Positions 43,751-54,400 of a stretch of 64,000 nucleotides of DNA are shown in pieces. The DNA comes from UJ101 sp047975265 (GTDB lineage Bacteria; Bacteroidota; Bacteroidia; Flavobacteriales; UJ101), in the NCBI GenBank assembly GCA_047975265.1, contig JBKEDE010000011.1, positions 186,001-250,000 on the forward strand. Reading direction: 5' to 3'. Each line of letters opens with the position of its first letter. The stretch's first letter is position 1. A program made the position numbers and the translations under genes. The notes beneath the pieces are model-generated. The model worked only from the letters and a program-made list of their open reading frames with translations, did not search any database and had not been told where the DNA came from.

Positions 43751-44674
43751 ATGTTAGATTTGTATGTAAATAATGAAAATTCAACCCTGAAAACAGTTGT
43801 TTTAGGAACTTCAGAAGGTTTTGGAAATCTTATTCCTTTTATCGAAGATTGTTACGATCCAAAATCAAAAGAAAGCATTAAAAAAGGCATTTATCCCAAT
43901 CAAAATGCTATAAAAAAAGAATTTGAGGCTATTTTAGAAATTTTTAAAAAATATCATATTGAGGTAATCCGTCCTGAAAAAATTGAAAATTGTAATCAAG
44001 TTTTTGCAAGAGATGTAGCTTTTGTTATTGAAGATAAATTCATTTGCTCTAATATTATCGAAGACCGTGAAAAAGAAATCTATGCCCTTCAGCACAAAAT
44101 CATCCATAAAATAAATCCTAAAAAAGTAATCAATCTTCCTGAAGATTCACATGTCGAAGGAGGCGATGTAATGCTTTATAACGACTATATTTTTGTAGGA
44201 ACTTATCGTGGTGATGATTATTCAGAATTTAAAACGGCTCGTACTAATTATAAAGCTGTGCGAATGCTTAGAGAATATTTTCCAAACAAGAAAGTCATTG
44301 CTTTTGAACTAAAAAAAGACAATGATAAGCCGCGTGAAAATATTTTACATTTGGATTGCTGTTTTCAACCTGTGGGTGATGGAAAAGCTATTATTTATAA
44401 AGAAGGATTTATTTTTCAAGACGATGTAGAGTTTATTGAAAATCTTTTTGGAAAAGGAAATCTTTTTGAAATAACTCAAGAAGAAATGTACCTCATGTTT
44501 CCCAACATTCTTTCGATAAGTCCTCATGTTGTCATTTCTGAAAAAAAATTTACACGCTTAAATAACCAATTACAAGCATGGGGAATTACCGTCGAAGAAG
44601 TTCCTTATGCTGAAATTTCAAAAATGGGCGGATTATTGCGTTGTACAACCATGCCTTTGAGAAGAGAAAGATAA
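43751..44674 (+). CDS. Amidinotransferase/dimethylargininase-fold hydrolase
   Basis: 307 residues. FARDVAFVI, SHVEGGDVML (His-Glu) and the C-terminal nucleophile Cys in GLLRCTTMPL give the Cys-His-Glu/Asp set of the guanidino-group-modifying superfamily (DDAH, arginine deiminase, amidinotransferase). A second conserved segment is LHLDCCFQ. Substrate is probably an arginine derivative; an assignment to DDAH or citrullinase is not possible by eye. It starts 14 bases after the gltA terminator. Confidence 0.85.
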   Translation: MLDLYVNNENSTLKTVVLGTSEGFGNLIPFIEDCYDPKSKESIKKGIYPNQNAIKKEFEAILEIFKKYHIEVIRPEKIENCNQVFARDVAFVIEDKFICSNIIEDREKEIYALQHKIIHKINPKKVINLPEDSHVEGGDVMLYNDYIFVGTYRGDDYSEFKTARTNYKAVRMLREYFPNKKVIAFELKKDNDKPRENILHLDCCFQPVGDGKAIIYKEGFIFQDDVEFIENLFGKGNLFEITQEEMYLMFPNILSISPHVVISEKKFTRLNNQLQAWGITVEEVPYAEISKMGGLLRCTTMPLRRER

Positions 44675-44740
44675 ATTTAATAAAAACTCTATAGTAAAAA
44701 CTAATTACTTATACTATTATAAACTTTAGACTTTCTTTAT

Positions 44741-45526
44741 TTAATTATTCAAATCCTCATAAATCTTTTTAATTTCTTGCATTTTTTCAGCCGGACTAAC
44801 CATTTCGACATTTGTGGCAGTAAACTTTCCAAGACCTAAAATCATTATTTTTTCTTGATCTTTCAGCAATGTTTTTAATGACTCTTCTTCAAACATACGC
44901 TCAATCTCTGAAATATTACCTACCATAACTTCCGGAATCCTTGATATTTTTACTGTCCCATTTTCAAAAACCGTTAATTGTGCTAAAAAAGTTGTTTCTT
45001 TTTCATGATAAAATACGTTGGTAGATTTTCCTTTAATTCGTTTGCTGTTGATTTGTGATACTTCTTCTTCGTAAATTGAAAAGGAGTTTTTCTTAAAAAC
45101 AGGTATTTTTACACCGCTAATTTCCTGTGTATTATCACCAAAAAAATCGTAAAGATTTTTAAGTGACGGGTTTAATGTTTTTAAATATTTTTTGGCTAAT
45201 TTAAAAAATGCTTTATGGTCTTTAAACTCCCATGCAGGTTCTTGAACACATAAACTTCCTAAATTACTTATTATAAATCGTTCGCCTTCAGGTACCTGAT
45301 AATTAACCCATTGTTCTTCTAATCGTTCTTTTAGAAGTGGTTGATCAACAAAATCATTGCAATAAAAGATACCGTCTTCAAAAATTTCAAAGTCAGCAAA
45401 AACATATTGTTCCTCTTGCTTTATAAATGATGGAAAAGAAATACCACGAATGATTCGTGTACGAGCAATAGCAGTATAACTTCCAAAATAGTCTTTTTTT
45501 CCAAATAAATTACCTAAAATTCCCAT
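44741..45526 (-). CDS. Hypothetical protein, 261 residues
   Basis: No signal peptide or transmembrane segment. The first part, MGILGNLFGKKDYFGSYT, is followed by YVFADFEIFEDGIFYC, and the end is helical (EKMQEIKKIYEDLNN). I do not recognise the family. It is convergent with the amidinotransferase-fold gene and 39 bases downstream of the serine dehydratase gene, possibly in the same transcript. Confidence 0.6.
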   Translation of the reverse strand: MGILGNLFGKKDYFGSYTAIARTRIIRGISFPSFIKQEEQYVFADFEIFEDGIFYCNDFVDQPLLKERLEEQWVNYQVPEGERFIISNLGSLCVQEPAWEFKDHKAFFKLAKKYLKTLNPSLKNLYDFFGDNTQEISGVKIPVFKKNSFSIYEEEVSQINSKRIKGKSTNVFYHEKETTFLAQLTVFENGTVKISRIPEVMVGNISEIERMFEEESLKTLLKDQEKIMILGLGKFTATNVEMVSPAEKMQEIKKIYEDLNN

Positions 45527-45565
45527 AATTAAATCTTATTTAATACAAACAAATATATTAAATAA

Positions 45566-46987
45566 TTAACAATCCACTAAAAATGTTTGAATGGCTAATC
45601 CTCCTTCCGAAGTTTCTTTATATTTTCGATTCATGTCTTTTGCCGTTTCCATCATAGTTTTTACTACCTCATCAAGAGATACTTTTGAATGCTTTGTATC
45701 AGTTTCTAAAGCTAATTCGGCAGCACTGATTGCTTTTACAGCTCCCATATAATTACGTTCTATACAAGGTATTTGTACTAAACCGCCAACCGGATCACAG
45801 GTCAATCCTAAATGATGTTCCATAGCTATTTCTGCCGCTACTAAAGCTTGTTCAGGAGTTCCTCCCATTAATTCACAAAGAGCTGCTGCTGCCATAGAAC
45901 TTGAAACACCTATCTCTGCCTGACAACCTCCCATTGCTGCTGAAATTGTTGCTCCTTTTTTATAAATACTGCCTATTTCTCCTGCTATCAATAAAAATTT
46001 TTGTATTTCTTCTTCGCCTGCCTCATGATCAATAAAACATAAATAATACATGATAACAGCCGGAATAACCCCTGAACTTCCATTTGTTGGAGCTGTTACA
46101 ACACGTCCTAAAGAGGCATTTACCTCATTGACACTTAATGCAAAACAACTAATCCATTTTAAAATTTGTTGAAAACGAGTAATGCGAAGATTTCGAAAAG
46201 ATTCAATCCATTCGGTATGTGTATGATAATTCTTATGCGTATTATGCTTATTATGAATATCAAATGCTCTACGACGTACATTTAATCCTCCGGGAAGAAT
46301 TCCTTCTGTATGACAACCCATATACATGGACTCCAACATCACATCCCAAATACGATTTAACTCAGATTGAATTTCATTAACTGTTCGTAACGATTTTTCA
46401 TTACGTAATACAACATCCGATATGGGTAAATTAAATTCTTTACAATAATTCAACAATTGTTTGGCCGTATCAATAGGAAAATCAAAAGGTTTTTCAGATA
46501 CTGAATTTCCCGAAGTGTCATTTTCTTTAATGACAAACCCTCCTCCTATTGAATAAAAAGTTTCTGAAACCATTTCTTCATTACTTAAAACAGCCTCAAA
46601 AGTTATTCCATTAGGATGGAAAGGTAAAAACTCTTTGTGAAAAACAATCTGTTTTTCCGGATCAAAAGACAATTTACGTTCACCTCCCAGACGTAGTTTT
46701 TTGGTCTGTTTGATACGCTTTAAAATCATATCCATTTGAGATACATCAATGGATTCAGGATTCTCTCCATTTAATCCTAAAATAGAAGCCAAATCAGTTG
46801 CATGTCCTTTACCTGTAAGCGATAATGAGCCGTATAAATGAACTTGTAAAGTTTGTATTTTTTCAAAAAGATTTGCTTTTTTTAAATCTGATATCCATTG
46901 TTCTGCCGCTCGCCAAGGACCTAATGTATGAGAACTTGAGGGACCTATACCTATTTTTAATATTTCAAAAACACTAATTCCGGGCAT
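45566..46987 (-). CDS. sdaA: L-serine ammonia-lyase (iron-sulfur dehydratase, single chain)
   Basis: 473 residues combining beta and alpha domains. SVFEILKIGIGPSSSHTLGP opens the beta domain. The alpha domain carries cysteines in GGCQAEIGVSSSMA, LTCDPVGGLVQIPC and the C-terminal FLVDC, the likely 4Fe-4S ligands and regulatory tail. It deaminates serine to pyruvate and ammonia. It is divergent from prfB. Confidence 0.95.
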   Translation of the reverse strand: MPGISVFEILKIGIGPSSSHTLGPWRAAEQWISDLKKANLFEKIQTLQVHLYGSLSLTGKGHATDLASILGLNGENPESIDVSQMDMILKRIKQTKKLRLGGERKLSFDPEKQIVFHKEFLPFHPNGITFEAVLSNEEMVSETFYSIGGGFVIKENDTSGNSVSEKPFDFPIDTAKQLLNYCKEFNLPISDVVLRNEKSLRTVNEIQSELNRIWDVMLESMYMGCHTEGILPGGLNVRRRAFDIHNKHNTHKNYHTHTEWIESFRNLRITRFQQILKWISCFALSVNEVNASLGRVVTAPTNGSSGVIPAVIMYYLCFIDHEAGEEEIQKFLLIAGEIGSIYKKGATISAAMGGCQAEIGVSSSMAAAALCELMGGTPEQALVAAEIAMEHHLGLTCDPVGGLVQIPCIERNYMGAVKAISAAELALETDTKHSKVSLDEVVKTMMETAKDMNRKYKETSEGGLAIQTFLVDC

Positions 46988-47083
46988 TTTATCCTTTATA
47001 TTTATTTACGCAGGGAAAGTACACATTATTTTTATATTTTGTCAAAAAAAATAGTTGCACCTTAAATACCTATTAAACTTTGC

Positions 47084-47112
47084 TTGATAATTTATCCAAA
47101 ATAGTATCTTTG
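47084..47112 (+). promoter_or_regulatory. Promoter of prfB (TTG, 18 bases, TATCTTTG)
   Basis: TTG at 47084-47086 and TATCTTTG at 47105-47112, spaced by 18 bases, match both boxes of the Bacteroidota vegetative promoter. It lies 42 bases before GTG 47155. This is one of the clearest promoters in the window. Confidence 0.65.
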
Positions 47113-47154
47113 CTAAATCCAAAAACGTATACTAAAAACGTAGAATAAATACAC

Positions 47155-48258
47155 GTGATTACACAAGAACAAATAAAAACATTACATGACCGTATTCAAC
47201 AGCTAAATGACTATTTGCGAATTGATCAAAAAAAAATAGAAATCGAAAACGAAGAAGAAAAGACCAACGTTCCTGAATTTTGGAATGATCAAAAAGAAGC
47301 ACAAAAAGTCATGAAATATCTTCAAAGCTTAAAACGTTGGGTGGAAGATTATACAAAAATTGTATCTAATTTTGAAGATTTGACCGTTTTGATTGATTTT
47401 GCTAAAGAAGGAGAAGTTACAGAAAACGAAATAGACCAAGCTTACCACAACATCATCACTAAATTAGAAGAAATTGAATTCCGAAATATGCTATCGGATG
47501 AAGAAGACCCTCTATCAGCTGTATTACAAATTACAGCCGGTGCCGGAGGAACCGAAAGTTGCGATTGGGCGAGTATGCTGATGCGTATGTACTTAATGTG
47601 GGGCGAAAAAAATGGTTTTAAAGTAAAAGAACTTGATTACCAATCCGGCGATGTTACAGGAATTAAAACCGTTACCTTAGAATTTGACGGCGATTATGGC
47701 TTTGGTTATTTAAAAAGTGAAAACGGTGTACACCGATTAGTTCGTGTTTCACCTTTTGATAGCAATGCCAAGCGTCATACTTCCTTTGCTTCGGTTTATG
47801 TATATCCATTGGCAGATGATTCTATTGAAATTACAATTAACCCTTCTGACTATAGTTTTGAAACCATGCGAGCCAGCGGTGCAGGAGGGCAAAACGTTAA
47901 TAAAGTTGAAACGGCTGTTCGTTTACGCCACCACCCTACCGGAATTATTATTGAAAATTCAGAATCACGCTCACAATTAGCAAATAAAGAAAAAGCCATG
48001 CAATTATTAAAATCACAATTGTATGAAATAGAATTGGAAAAAAAACGTGCAAAACGAAACGAAATAGAAGCCTCTAAGAAAAAAATAGAATGGGGTTCAC
48101 AAATCAGAAGTTACGTTTTAGATGACCGACGTGTGAAAGACCATAGAACCAATGAACAAACCAGTAATACTGAAGCTGTTTTAAACGGAAATATAGACCC
48201 GTTTATCAAAGCCTATCTTATGATGATGGGACAAGAAGAAGAAAAAAACGATTTATAA
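47155..48258 (+). CDS. prfB: Peptide chain release factor 2, without programmed frameshift
   Basis: 367 residues from GTG 47155. RF2 reads UAA/UGA: the anticodon-like SPF lies in VRVSPFDSNAKR and the catalytic GGQ in SGAGGQNVNK. In most bacteria RF2 contains an in-frame UGA after about 25 codons, bypassed by +1 frameshifting. Here the equivalent position (NDYLRIDQKK; TAT TTG CGA) is uninterrupted, so no frameshift is needed. Its stop shares one base with the next start. Confidence 0.93.
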   Translation: MITQEQIKTLHDRIQQLNDYLRIDQKKIEIENEEEKTNVPEFWNDQKEAQKVMKYLQSLKRWVEDYTKIVSNFEDLTVLIDFAKEGEVTENEIDQAYHNIITKLEEIEFRNMLSDEEDPLSAVLQITAGAGGTESCDWASMLMRMYLMWGEKNGFKVKELDYQSGDVTGIKTVTLEFDGDYGFGYLKSENGVHRLVRVSPFDSNAKRHTSFASVYVYPLADDSIEITINPSDYSFETMRASGAGGQNVNKVETAVRLRHHPTGIIIENSESRSQLANKEKAMQLLKSQLYEIELEKKRAKRNEIEASKKKIEWGSQIRSYVLDDRRVKDHRTNEQTSNTEAVLNGNIDPFIKAYLMMMGQEEEKNDL

Positions 48259-48782
48259 TGAATTATTTATACGAACTCATAAAAATAACCCTTCCTTCTC
48301 TTATCATGGGAGTAATGGTTTTTATTGCCTTAAAATTATACTTTAACCGTACATTAAAACTATTTTTAAACAATGAAGCCAATCGGAAAACCTTTGAATT
48401 ACACAAACAACAAAGCAAGCAATTAACCTTAAACAAAATACAAGCTTGTGAACGTTTCGCTATTTATTTAGAACGTATTAATCCCACTCAGTTGGTTCTA
48501 CGTATAAAACCAACAACAACACAAGTACCTATTTATATACATACCCTAAATCAAATTATTGAACAAGAGTTTGAACATAACATTGCACAACAGATTTACC
48601 TTCAAGATCATACCTATTCCGCTATTAAAAAAGCAAAAAAAGCTACTCAATCAATGATTATTCATGCCGGAGAACACGTTGAATCTGCAGAAGAATTACA
48701 AAAAGTACTTATGAGTCAAGCTGATGATCATGATATACCATCAAATATTGCCTTAAGGATTTTAAAAGATGAAATGGTTTAA
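48258..48782 (+). CDS. Membrane-anchored hypothetical protein
   Basis: 174 residues. One transmembrane helix near the N terminus (about residues 10-28, ITLPSLIMGVMVFIALKLYF), then a soluble helical domain ending with AEELQKVLMSQADD. It overlaps the prfB stop by one base (TAATG), so it is probably translated from the same mRNA. I recognise the general form as a Bacteroidota-restricted family but not a function. Confidence 0.65.
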   Translation: MNYLYELIKITLPSLIMGVMVFIALKLYFNRTLKLFLNNEANRKTFELHKQQSKQLTLNKIQACERFAIYLERINPTQLVLRIKPTTTQVPIYIHTLNQIIEQEFEHNIAQQIYLQDHTYSAIKKAKKATQSMIIHAGEHVESAEELQKVLMSQADDHDIPSNIALRILKDEMV

Positions 48783-48911
48783 AAAACCAAAAGAAGTTAT
48801 ATAGAATCGGACAGGTAGGTATTTTTTGTAAAAATCTCATAGTTCTGATGAGCGGAGACATTGTGTAATGATTATTACTTTTGTAGCAACAAGATATACA
48901 TGTAAGGACTG

Positions 48912-49922
48912 ATGGCAAGAATATACTACAGAGAAGAAAAACTAAGCGGACAAGCATTTGAAGATAATTTCATAAATACTGAATTATTCAATTTTATCTT
49001 CGAAAATTCAAACACAAATAAATTTCAACTTCAAGATAAAAAAAGCAGATCCTTTTTTGGACTTGTAAAATCCAAAAGGAAGGTTTTTAATAACGTCCAA
49101 CTATTAAACGATGGGATACATTACAAAGCACGTGAAGGGAATTTCTTTTTGCCTTCTGCAATTATTTTTTTTGACTTAGACGATTATGTTTTCCCTTCCG
49201 AATACTACTTTATAGCAAACGTTGGAAATGAGATTGAGCTTTTAAAGTACAATGCAGGAAAGGATATTAAGTGGTTTCAAACGCCGGAATTATACACAGC
49301 GGTAAATGACAAAGGCATAATATCAAAGATTATCAATTCACTTGTAGAAATAAAAAGTCTTGTAGAAACCGTAAATAATAAAAAACTCGAGGACGAGCGA
49401 AAAAAAATAGAACGGGAGGAAAAACAAAAGATAGAAGCAAACCGACCTCTACTCAATGATATTCAGAAAAAAGCATTCCAAGAACTAACGGAACTATGTG
49501 CTCATAATAGTCCGAACAAAAACAATATTCTAACATTTATAGAAACGCTCAAAGACTACGATGACGATAGGGCTCTATACTGTTTCATTGCCTTTTTAGA
49601 AAGTAATAACTTTGGATTTATAATGCGTATGGACTGGAAGGCGGAGGTCGAAACCCTAGAGTGGATGCTAAATTCAGTAATCGAAGAGAATTATCATCTG
49701 AAAATAACCCTACCAAATCCTCAAAACTACGATGAGCGTTCAACCGTATCGGAGAAAGGCATTTTTGAAGATTACGGCAAGGCTCTAAGAGAAGACAATC
49801 TACAACTGGGCTTCATCGATACTCAATCAGACGAATACATCGCAATTGTTCACAAAATTCAAGACCTAGAAAGTGTAAAGAAAGCAATCAATATAATTGG
49901 GGCTGATTATTATGAGAAATAA
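48912..49922 (+). CDS. Hypothetical protein, DUF6630-like C-terminal half
   Basis: 336 residues, no signal peptide. The N-terminal half has a short beta-rich region (GLVKSKRKVFNNVQLL, LDDYVFPSEYYF). A charged coiled-coil (KKLEDERKKIEREEKQK, about 155-175) follows. The C-terminal half has DYDDDRALYCFIAFL, FIMRMDWKAEVETLEWML, resembling DUF6630. A TACTTTTG box at 48876-48883 lies 28 bases before the start. The accessory feel and the next-door tRNA-Ser suggest a mobile or immunity-type gene, without proof. Confidence 0.6.
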   Translation: MARIYYREEKLSGQAFEDNFINTELFNFIFENSNTNKFQLQDKKSRSFFGLVKSKRKVFNNVQLLNDGIHYKAREGNFFLPSAIIFFDLDDYVFPSEYYFIANVGNEIELLKYNAGKDIKWFQTPELYTAVNDKGIISKIINSLVEIKSLVETVNNKKLEDERKKIEREEKQKIEANRPLLNDIQKKAFQELTELCAHNSPNKNNILTFIETLKDYDDDRALYCFIAFLESNNFGFIMRMDWKAEVETLEWMLNSVIEENYHLKITLPNPQNYDERSTVSEKGIFEDYGKALREDNLQLGFIDTQSDEYIAIVHKIQDLESVKKAINIIGADYYEK

Positions 49923-49958
49923 AAATAAAGCCCTGAAATTAATTTACAGGGACTTTTG

Positions 49959-50043
49959 CGGAGAGAGAGGGATTCGAACCCCCGGACCTGTGACAGTCAA
50001 CGGTTTTCAAGACCGCCGCATTCGACCACTCTGCCATCTCTCC
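49959..50043 (-). tRNA. tRNA-Ser (anticodon TGA)
   Basis: Minus-strand cloverleaf of 85 nt: acceptor GGAGAGA (50043-50037) with TCTCTCC, anticodon stem GCGGT/ACCGT around CTTGAAA giving TGA, a long variable arm (TTGACTGTCACAGGTCC) as expected for tRNA-Ser, and T loop TTCGAAT. Discriminator G. It reads UCA. Confidence 0.93.
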
Positions 50044-50107
50044 GATGCGGTTGCAAATATAAATCTTTTTTTACTTTTGCAAAATGCTTTTTACTATTTT
50101 TTAGTTT

Positions 50108-51340
50108 TTATAAAGCGATTTCTATTTGATTTTTTATCAAATCATCAAAATCCTGTTGCTTGCGAATCAGATGTGCTTTACCGTTTAAAATTAATACTTC
50201 AGCAGGAATCAATCGTGAGTTATAATTAGAAGCCATCGAGAAGCAATAAGCACCTGCATTTTGAAAACACAAGATATCGCCTTCTCTAATTTCTGTTATT
50301 TTACGATTTATACCAAATGTATCTGTTTCGCAAATATAACCTACAACCGTGTAAAAGCGGTTTCGTCCTTTTGGATTTGATATATTAACAATATGATGAT
50401 AGGCATCGTAGAACATGGGTCTTATCAAATGATTAAATCCTGAGTTGATTCCTGCAAAAACGGTTGAAGTTGTTTGTTTTACAACATTGGTCTCAGCTAA
50501 AAAATAACCGGCCTGACTTACTAAAAATTTACCCGGTTCGAACATTAAGGTCAATTTTTTTCCATATTCGGAACAAAATGCATTAAATCGTTTTCCTAAT
50601 TCTTTTCCTAATTCTTCAATATCGGTTTCAATATCACCTTGTTTATAAGGGACTTTAAACCCACTGCCGAAATCCAAATATTGTAAATCTTTAAATTCTT
50701 TGGCTACATTAAATAAAATTTCAGCTCCGTTTAAAAATACTTCTATATCTAAAATATCGGAACCTGTGTGCATGTGTATTCCTTCTACAATCATGTTTGT
50801 ATTCTCTACAACACGTTTTACATGTGGTAGCTGATAATAGGAGATACCAAATTTTGAATCGATATGCCCTACGGATATTTTTGTATTTCCACCTGCCATA
50901 ATATGTGGATTAATGCGTATGCATATAGGATAATTTGGAAGGTCATGACCAAATTGTTCTAAAACGGATAAATTATCAATATTAATTTTCACCCCTAATT
51001 TGGCAGCTTCTTTTAGTTCTTGTAGGGAGACTCCATTAGGTGTGAAAATAATTTCCTGAGGAGCAAAGCCTGCTTTTAAACCTAATTTTACTTCTTCAAT
51101 TGAAACTGTATCCAACCCGGAGTTTAATGATTTGAAATATTTTAAAATGCTAATATTAGACAATGCTTTGCAGGCGTAGTTTAATTGTAATTTTTCAACT
51201 TCTTTAAATGCTTTGTTTAAACGATCGTATTGTCTTTTCATTATATCAGCATCATATACGTACAACGGATTTCCGTAAGTTTTTACCAAATCAGTTAGTG
51301 CAATTCCTTGAATTGTATATGGGTTGGTTTTTAACTTCAT
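50108..51340 (-). CDS. lysA: Diaminopimelate decarboxylase
   Basis: 410 residues, PLP-dependent. It performs the last step of lysine synthesis: meso-DAP to L-lysine. LNYACKALSNISILK holds the PLP-Lys. HTGSDILD, LDFGSGFKVPY and FEPGKFLVS are PLP-contacting; CETDTFGINRKI and NAGAYCFSMASNYNSR are the substrate-side motifs. It converges with the tRNA-Ser region. Confidence 0.95.
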   Translation of the reverse strand: MKLKTNPYTIQGIALTDLVKTYGNPLYVYDADIMKRQYDRLNKAFKEVEKLQLNYACKALSNISILKYFKSLNSGLDTVSIEEVKLGLKAGFAPQEIIFTPNGVSLQELKEAAKLGVKINIDNLSVLEQFGHDLPNYPICIRINPHIMAGGNTKISVGHIDSKFGISYYQLPHVKRVVENTNMIVEGIHMHTGSDILDIEVFLNGAEILFNVAKEFKDLQYLDFGSGFKVPYKQGDIETDIEELGKELGKRFNAFCSEYGKKLTLMFEPGKFLVSQAGYFLAETNVVKQTTSTVFAGINSGFNHLIRPMFYDAYHHIVNISNPKGRNRFYTVVGYICETDTFGINRKITEIREGDILCFQNAGAYCFSMASNYNSRLIPAEVLILNGKAHLIRKQQDFDDLIKNQIEIAL

Positions 51341-51484
51341 TTTTATAGTATTTCATGCGAAAATAGTTGCAATCTTGCTAATAAACTAACTTTTTTTAGT
51401 TTCATACTGATTTTTACGTATTGTTAAATAATTAACTCTTTTTTTAAATAATTTATATATATTTACTGAGCGAATTTCTTCTTT

Positions 51485-54400
51485 ATGATAAAGCCTTCTA
51501 CATTAAAAATATATAATGCTTCGGCAGGATCAGGTAAAACATATACTTTGGTAAAAGAATACTTATTGATTATTCTTGGAACAAATGATTACTATCGTTT
51601 TTCAAACATTTTGGCAATTACTTTTACGAATAAAGCTGCTGCAGAAATGAAAGATCGTATAATTGAGGCTTTAAAAGAATTTTCTTCAAAAAATCTTTCC
51701 AATCAAGAGAACGATTTATTTAAAACATTATGTCATGATCTACAAATAAAACCGGAACAATTAAGAGAACGAGCACAAAAAACACTATCGAGAATTTTAC
51801 ATCAATATTCTACTTTTTCTGTCAGTACGATTGATAAATTTACCCATCGCTTAATCCGTAGTTTTTCTCAAGATTTAGGATTGTCATCTAACTTTGAAGT
51901 TGAAATGGATGCAGATAAACTTCTTCATGAATCGGTTGAAGTTTTGCTTTCAAAATTAGGAAAAGATTCTAAAATCACCCCTTTATTGCTTCATTATGCT
52001 TTATCAAAATTAGATGAAGACAAAAGCTGGAATATCAGTTCAGATTTAACTGATATTGCTAAAATATTACTAAAAGAAGACCATCAAGGTTATATAAAAA
52101 ACTTGAAAACACATACTGTGGAAGATTTTGTTGAACTAAAAAACCGCATTATAAAACAACAGCAAGCCATAAAAAAGCAACTTACATTATTTTCAACTTC
52201 TTTTTTTAACCTTTTAAACAATAATGCTATTTCACCCACTTCTTTTGCTCATCAAGATTTACCTAATTTTTTCGGAAAATTTAATCAACCGGACTTATCT
52301 AAAATTATTATCGGAACACGGTTACAAAAACAATTAGATTCACAAAAATTTTATTCCAATTCTACTGATTCTGAACAAATGGTAAAAATAGATACTGTTT
52401 TTAACCCAATAAAAAACATAATTCATTCTGCTACAACGTTTTTGGAAGAAAATAAACCTACCTATTTTTTAAATCAATTGATTTTACAAACCGTTTCATC
52501 TTTGACCGTAATTAATGAAATTGAAAAAGAATTGACTTTTTTAAAAGAAGAAAATAATATTTTATTAAACTCGGAATTTAATAAAATTATCAGTGAAGAG
52601 ATTAAAAACCAACCTGCTCCATATATTTACGAACGAATCGGTGAAAAATATAATCATTATTTTATCGATGAATTTCAGGACACTTCTGTTTTGCAATGGC
52701 AGAATTTAAAACCTTTAATTGAAAATCAGTTGGCTCAAAGCGGAAATGCTTTAATTGTAGGCGATTCAAAACAATCTATTTATCGGTGGCGTGGCGGAGA
52801 TCCTGAACAATTTATCAATCTGTCTGAAAATGGAGATGGGCTTCCTTTTAGAACCGAAAATTTAAACACAAACTACCGTAGTTTTAAAGAAATCATACAA
52901 TTTAATAATCAATTTTATCAAAATGCTTCAAAAAGTTTTGAAAATGAGTCTTATAAAGATTTATATCAAACAACAACCAATCAGCTGACTAATAACAAAG
53001 AAAACGGTTTTATTGAGATTCATTTAATCGAAAAATCAAAAAATTCAGACTATAACCAAATACAATTGGATTATGTACTTCACACCATTCAATCATTGCA
53101 CAAAGAAGGTTTTAAATACAAAGAAATTACGGTTTTGGTTCGCTATAATAAACACGGAATTAAAATTGCTCAACACCTTATTAAAAACGAAATCCCAATA
53201 GTATCAAAAGAATCATTGCTTTTAAAAAATTCAATTGAAATTCAATTAATTGAAAAAATTTTACGAATTATTCATACCGAAAATGATTTCAAAACGCGTG
53301 CTGAATTTTTGATGCAATTACATCAAAATAATATACTTTTTATTGAAGAGGACTTGCATTCTTTTATTAAAAAAACCATCCCATTACCTTTACATTTATT
53401 TTTTAAACAACTTGAAAAAAGTGCTCTTTTTTTTGATTTAAAAGAAGCTCGTTCAAAATCGTTATATGGCTTGGTAGAATATTGTTACCGACAGTTTCGT
53501 TTAATCCAAAAAGGAAAAAATGCTTACATTCAATATTTTCTTGATTTTGTTTTAACTTATACATCAAAAAAATCAAACGATTTAGATAATTTTTTGCTTT
53601 ACTGGAATGAAAAAAAAGAGAAAGAAAGCATTGTAATGCCTAACGAGAATGATGCTGTTCAAATCATGACCATTCATAAATCAAAAGGTCTGCAGTTTCC
53701 TGTTGTTATTCTTCCTTATACAGATTGGAATGCTTTTTCTGATAATAATGCATATGTTTGGATTCCTTTGGAAAATGAACATAATAAAGTCTTTGATTAT
53801 TTTTACGTACCTGCCGGAAAAAATTTATCAGAAGGAAATTCTATCGGAAAAAAAATTATAGATCAAAACAATAATCAAATTCAGCTTGACAATCTGAATG
53901 TCTTATATGTGGCAACAACAAGAGCTGTCGAACGCTTATATATTGCTACTTTACACCAAAAAAAAACAGAAAAATCATCCATAGCCTATTATTTTAATGA
54001 TTATCTAAATCAAAAGAATATTCCTAAACCCGAGCAGTTTTTGTACCAACAAGGAAGTAAAGAACGTGTAGTCAATTCAGATATTCCCAAACCGATTATT
54101 CCTATTCAATTTTATTCAAACGAGTGGAAATCTATTTTAGAAATAAACAAAACAGCTCCTTTGTTTTGGAATACGGAAGAAACATCCGCCTTAGAATATG
54201 GAAATAGGATTCATCATATTCTATCAAAAATTGAATACGAAGAAGAAACTGATTTTGTTTTAAACCACTTCCTATCAATCGGTTCTATTTCAAAAAAAGA
54301 TTTTGAGGTTACTCAGAGAAAGATTAAAGAAATCATTCAAACAGAAAGCTTAGCTCCTTATTTTAAAAGAGATTATAAAATTTTTAATGAGCGAGAAATT

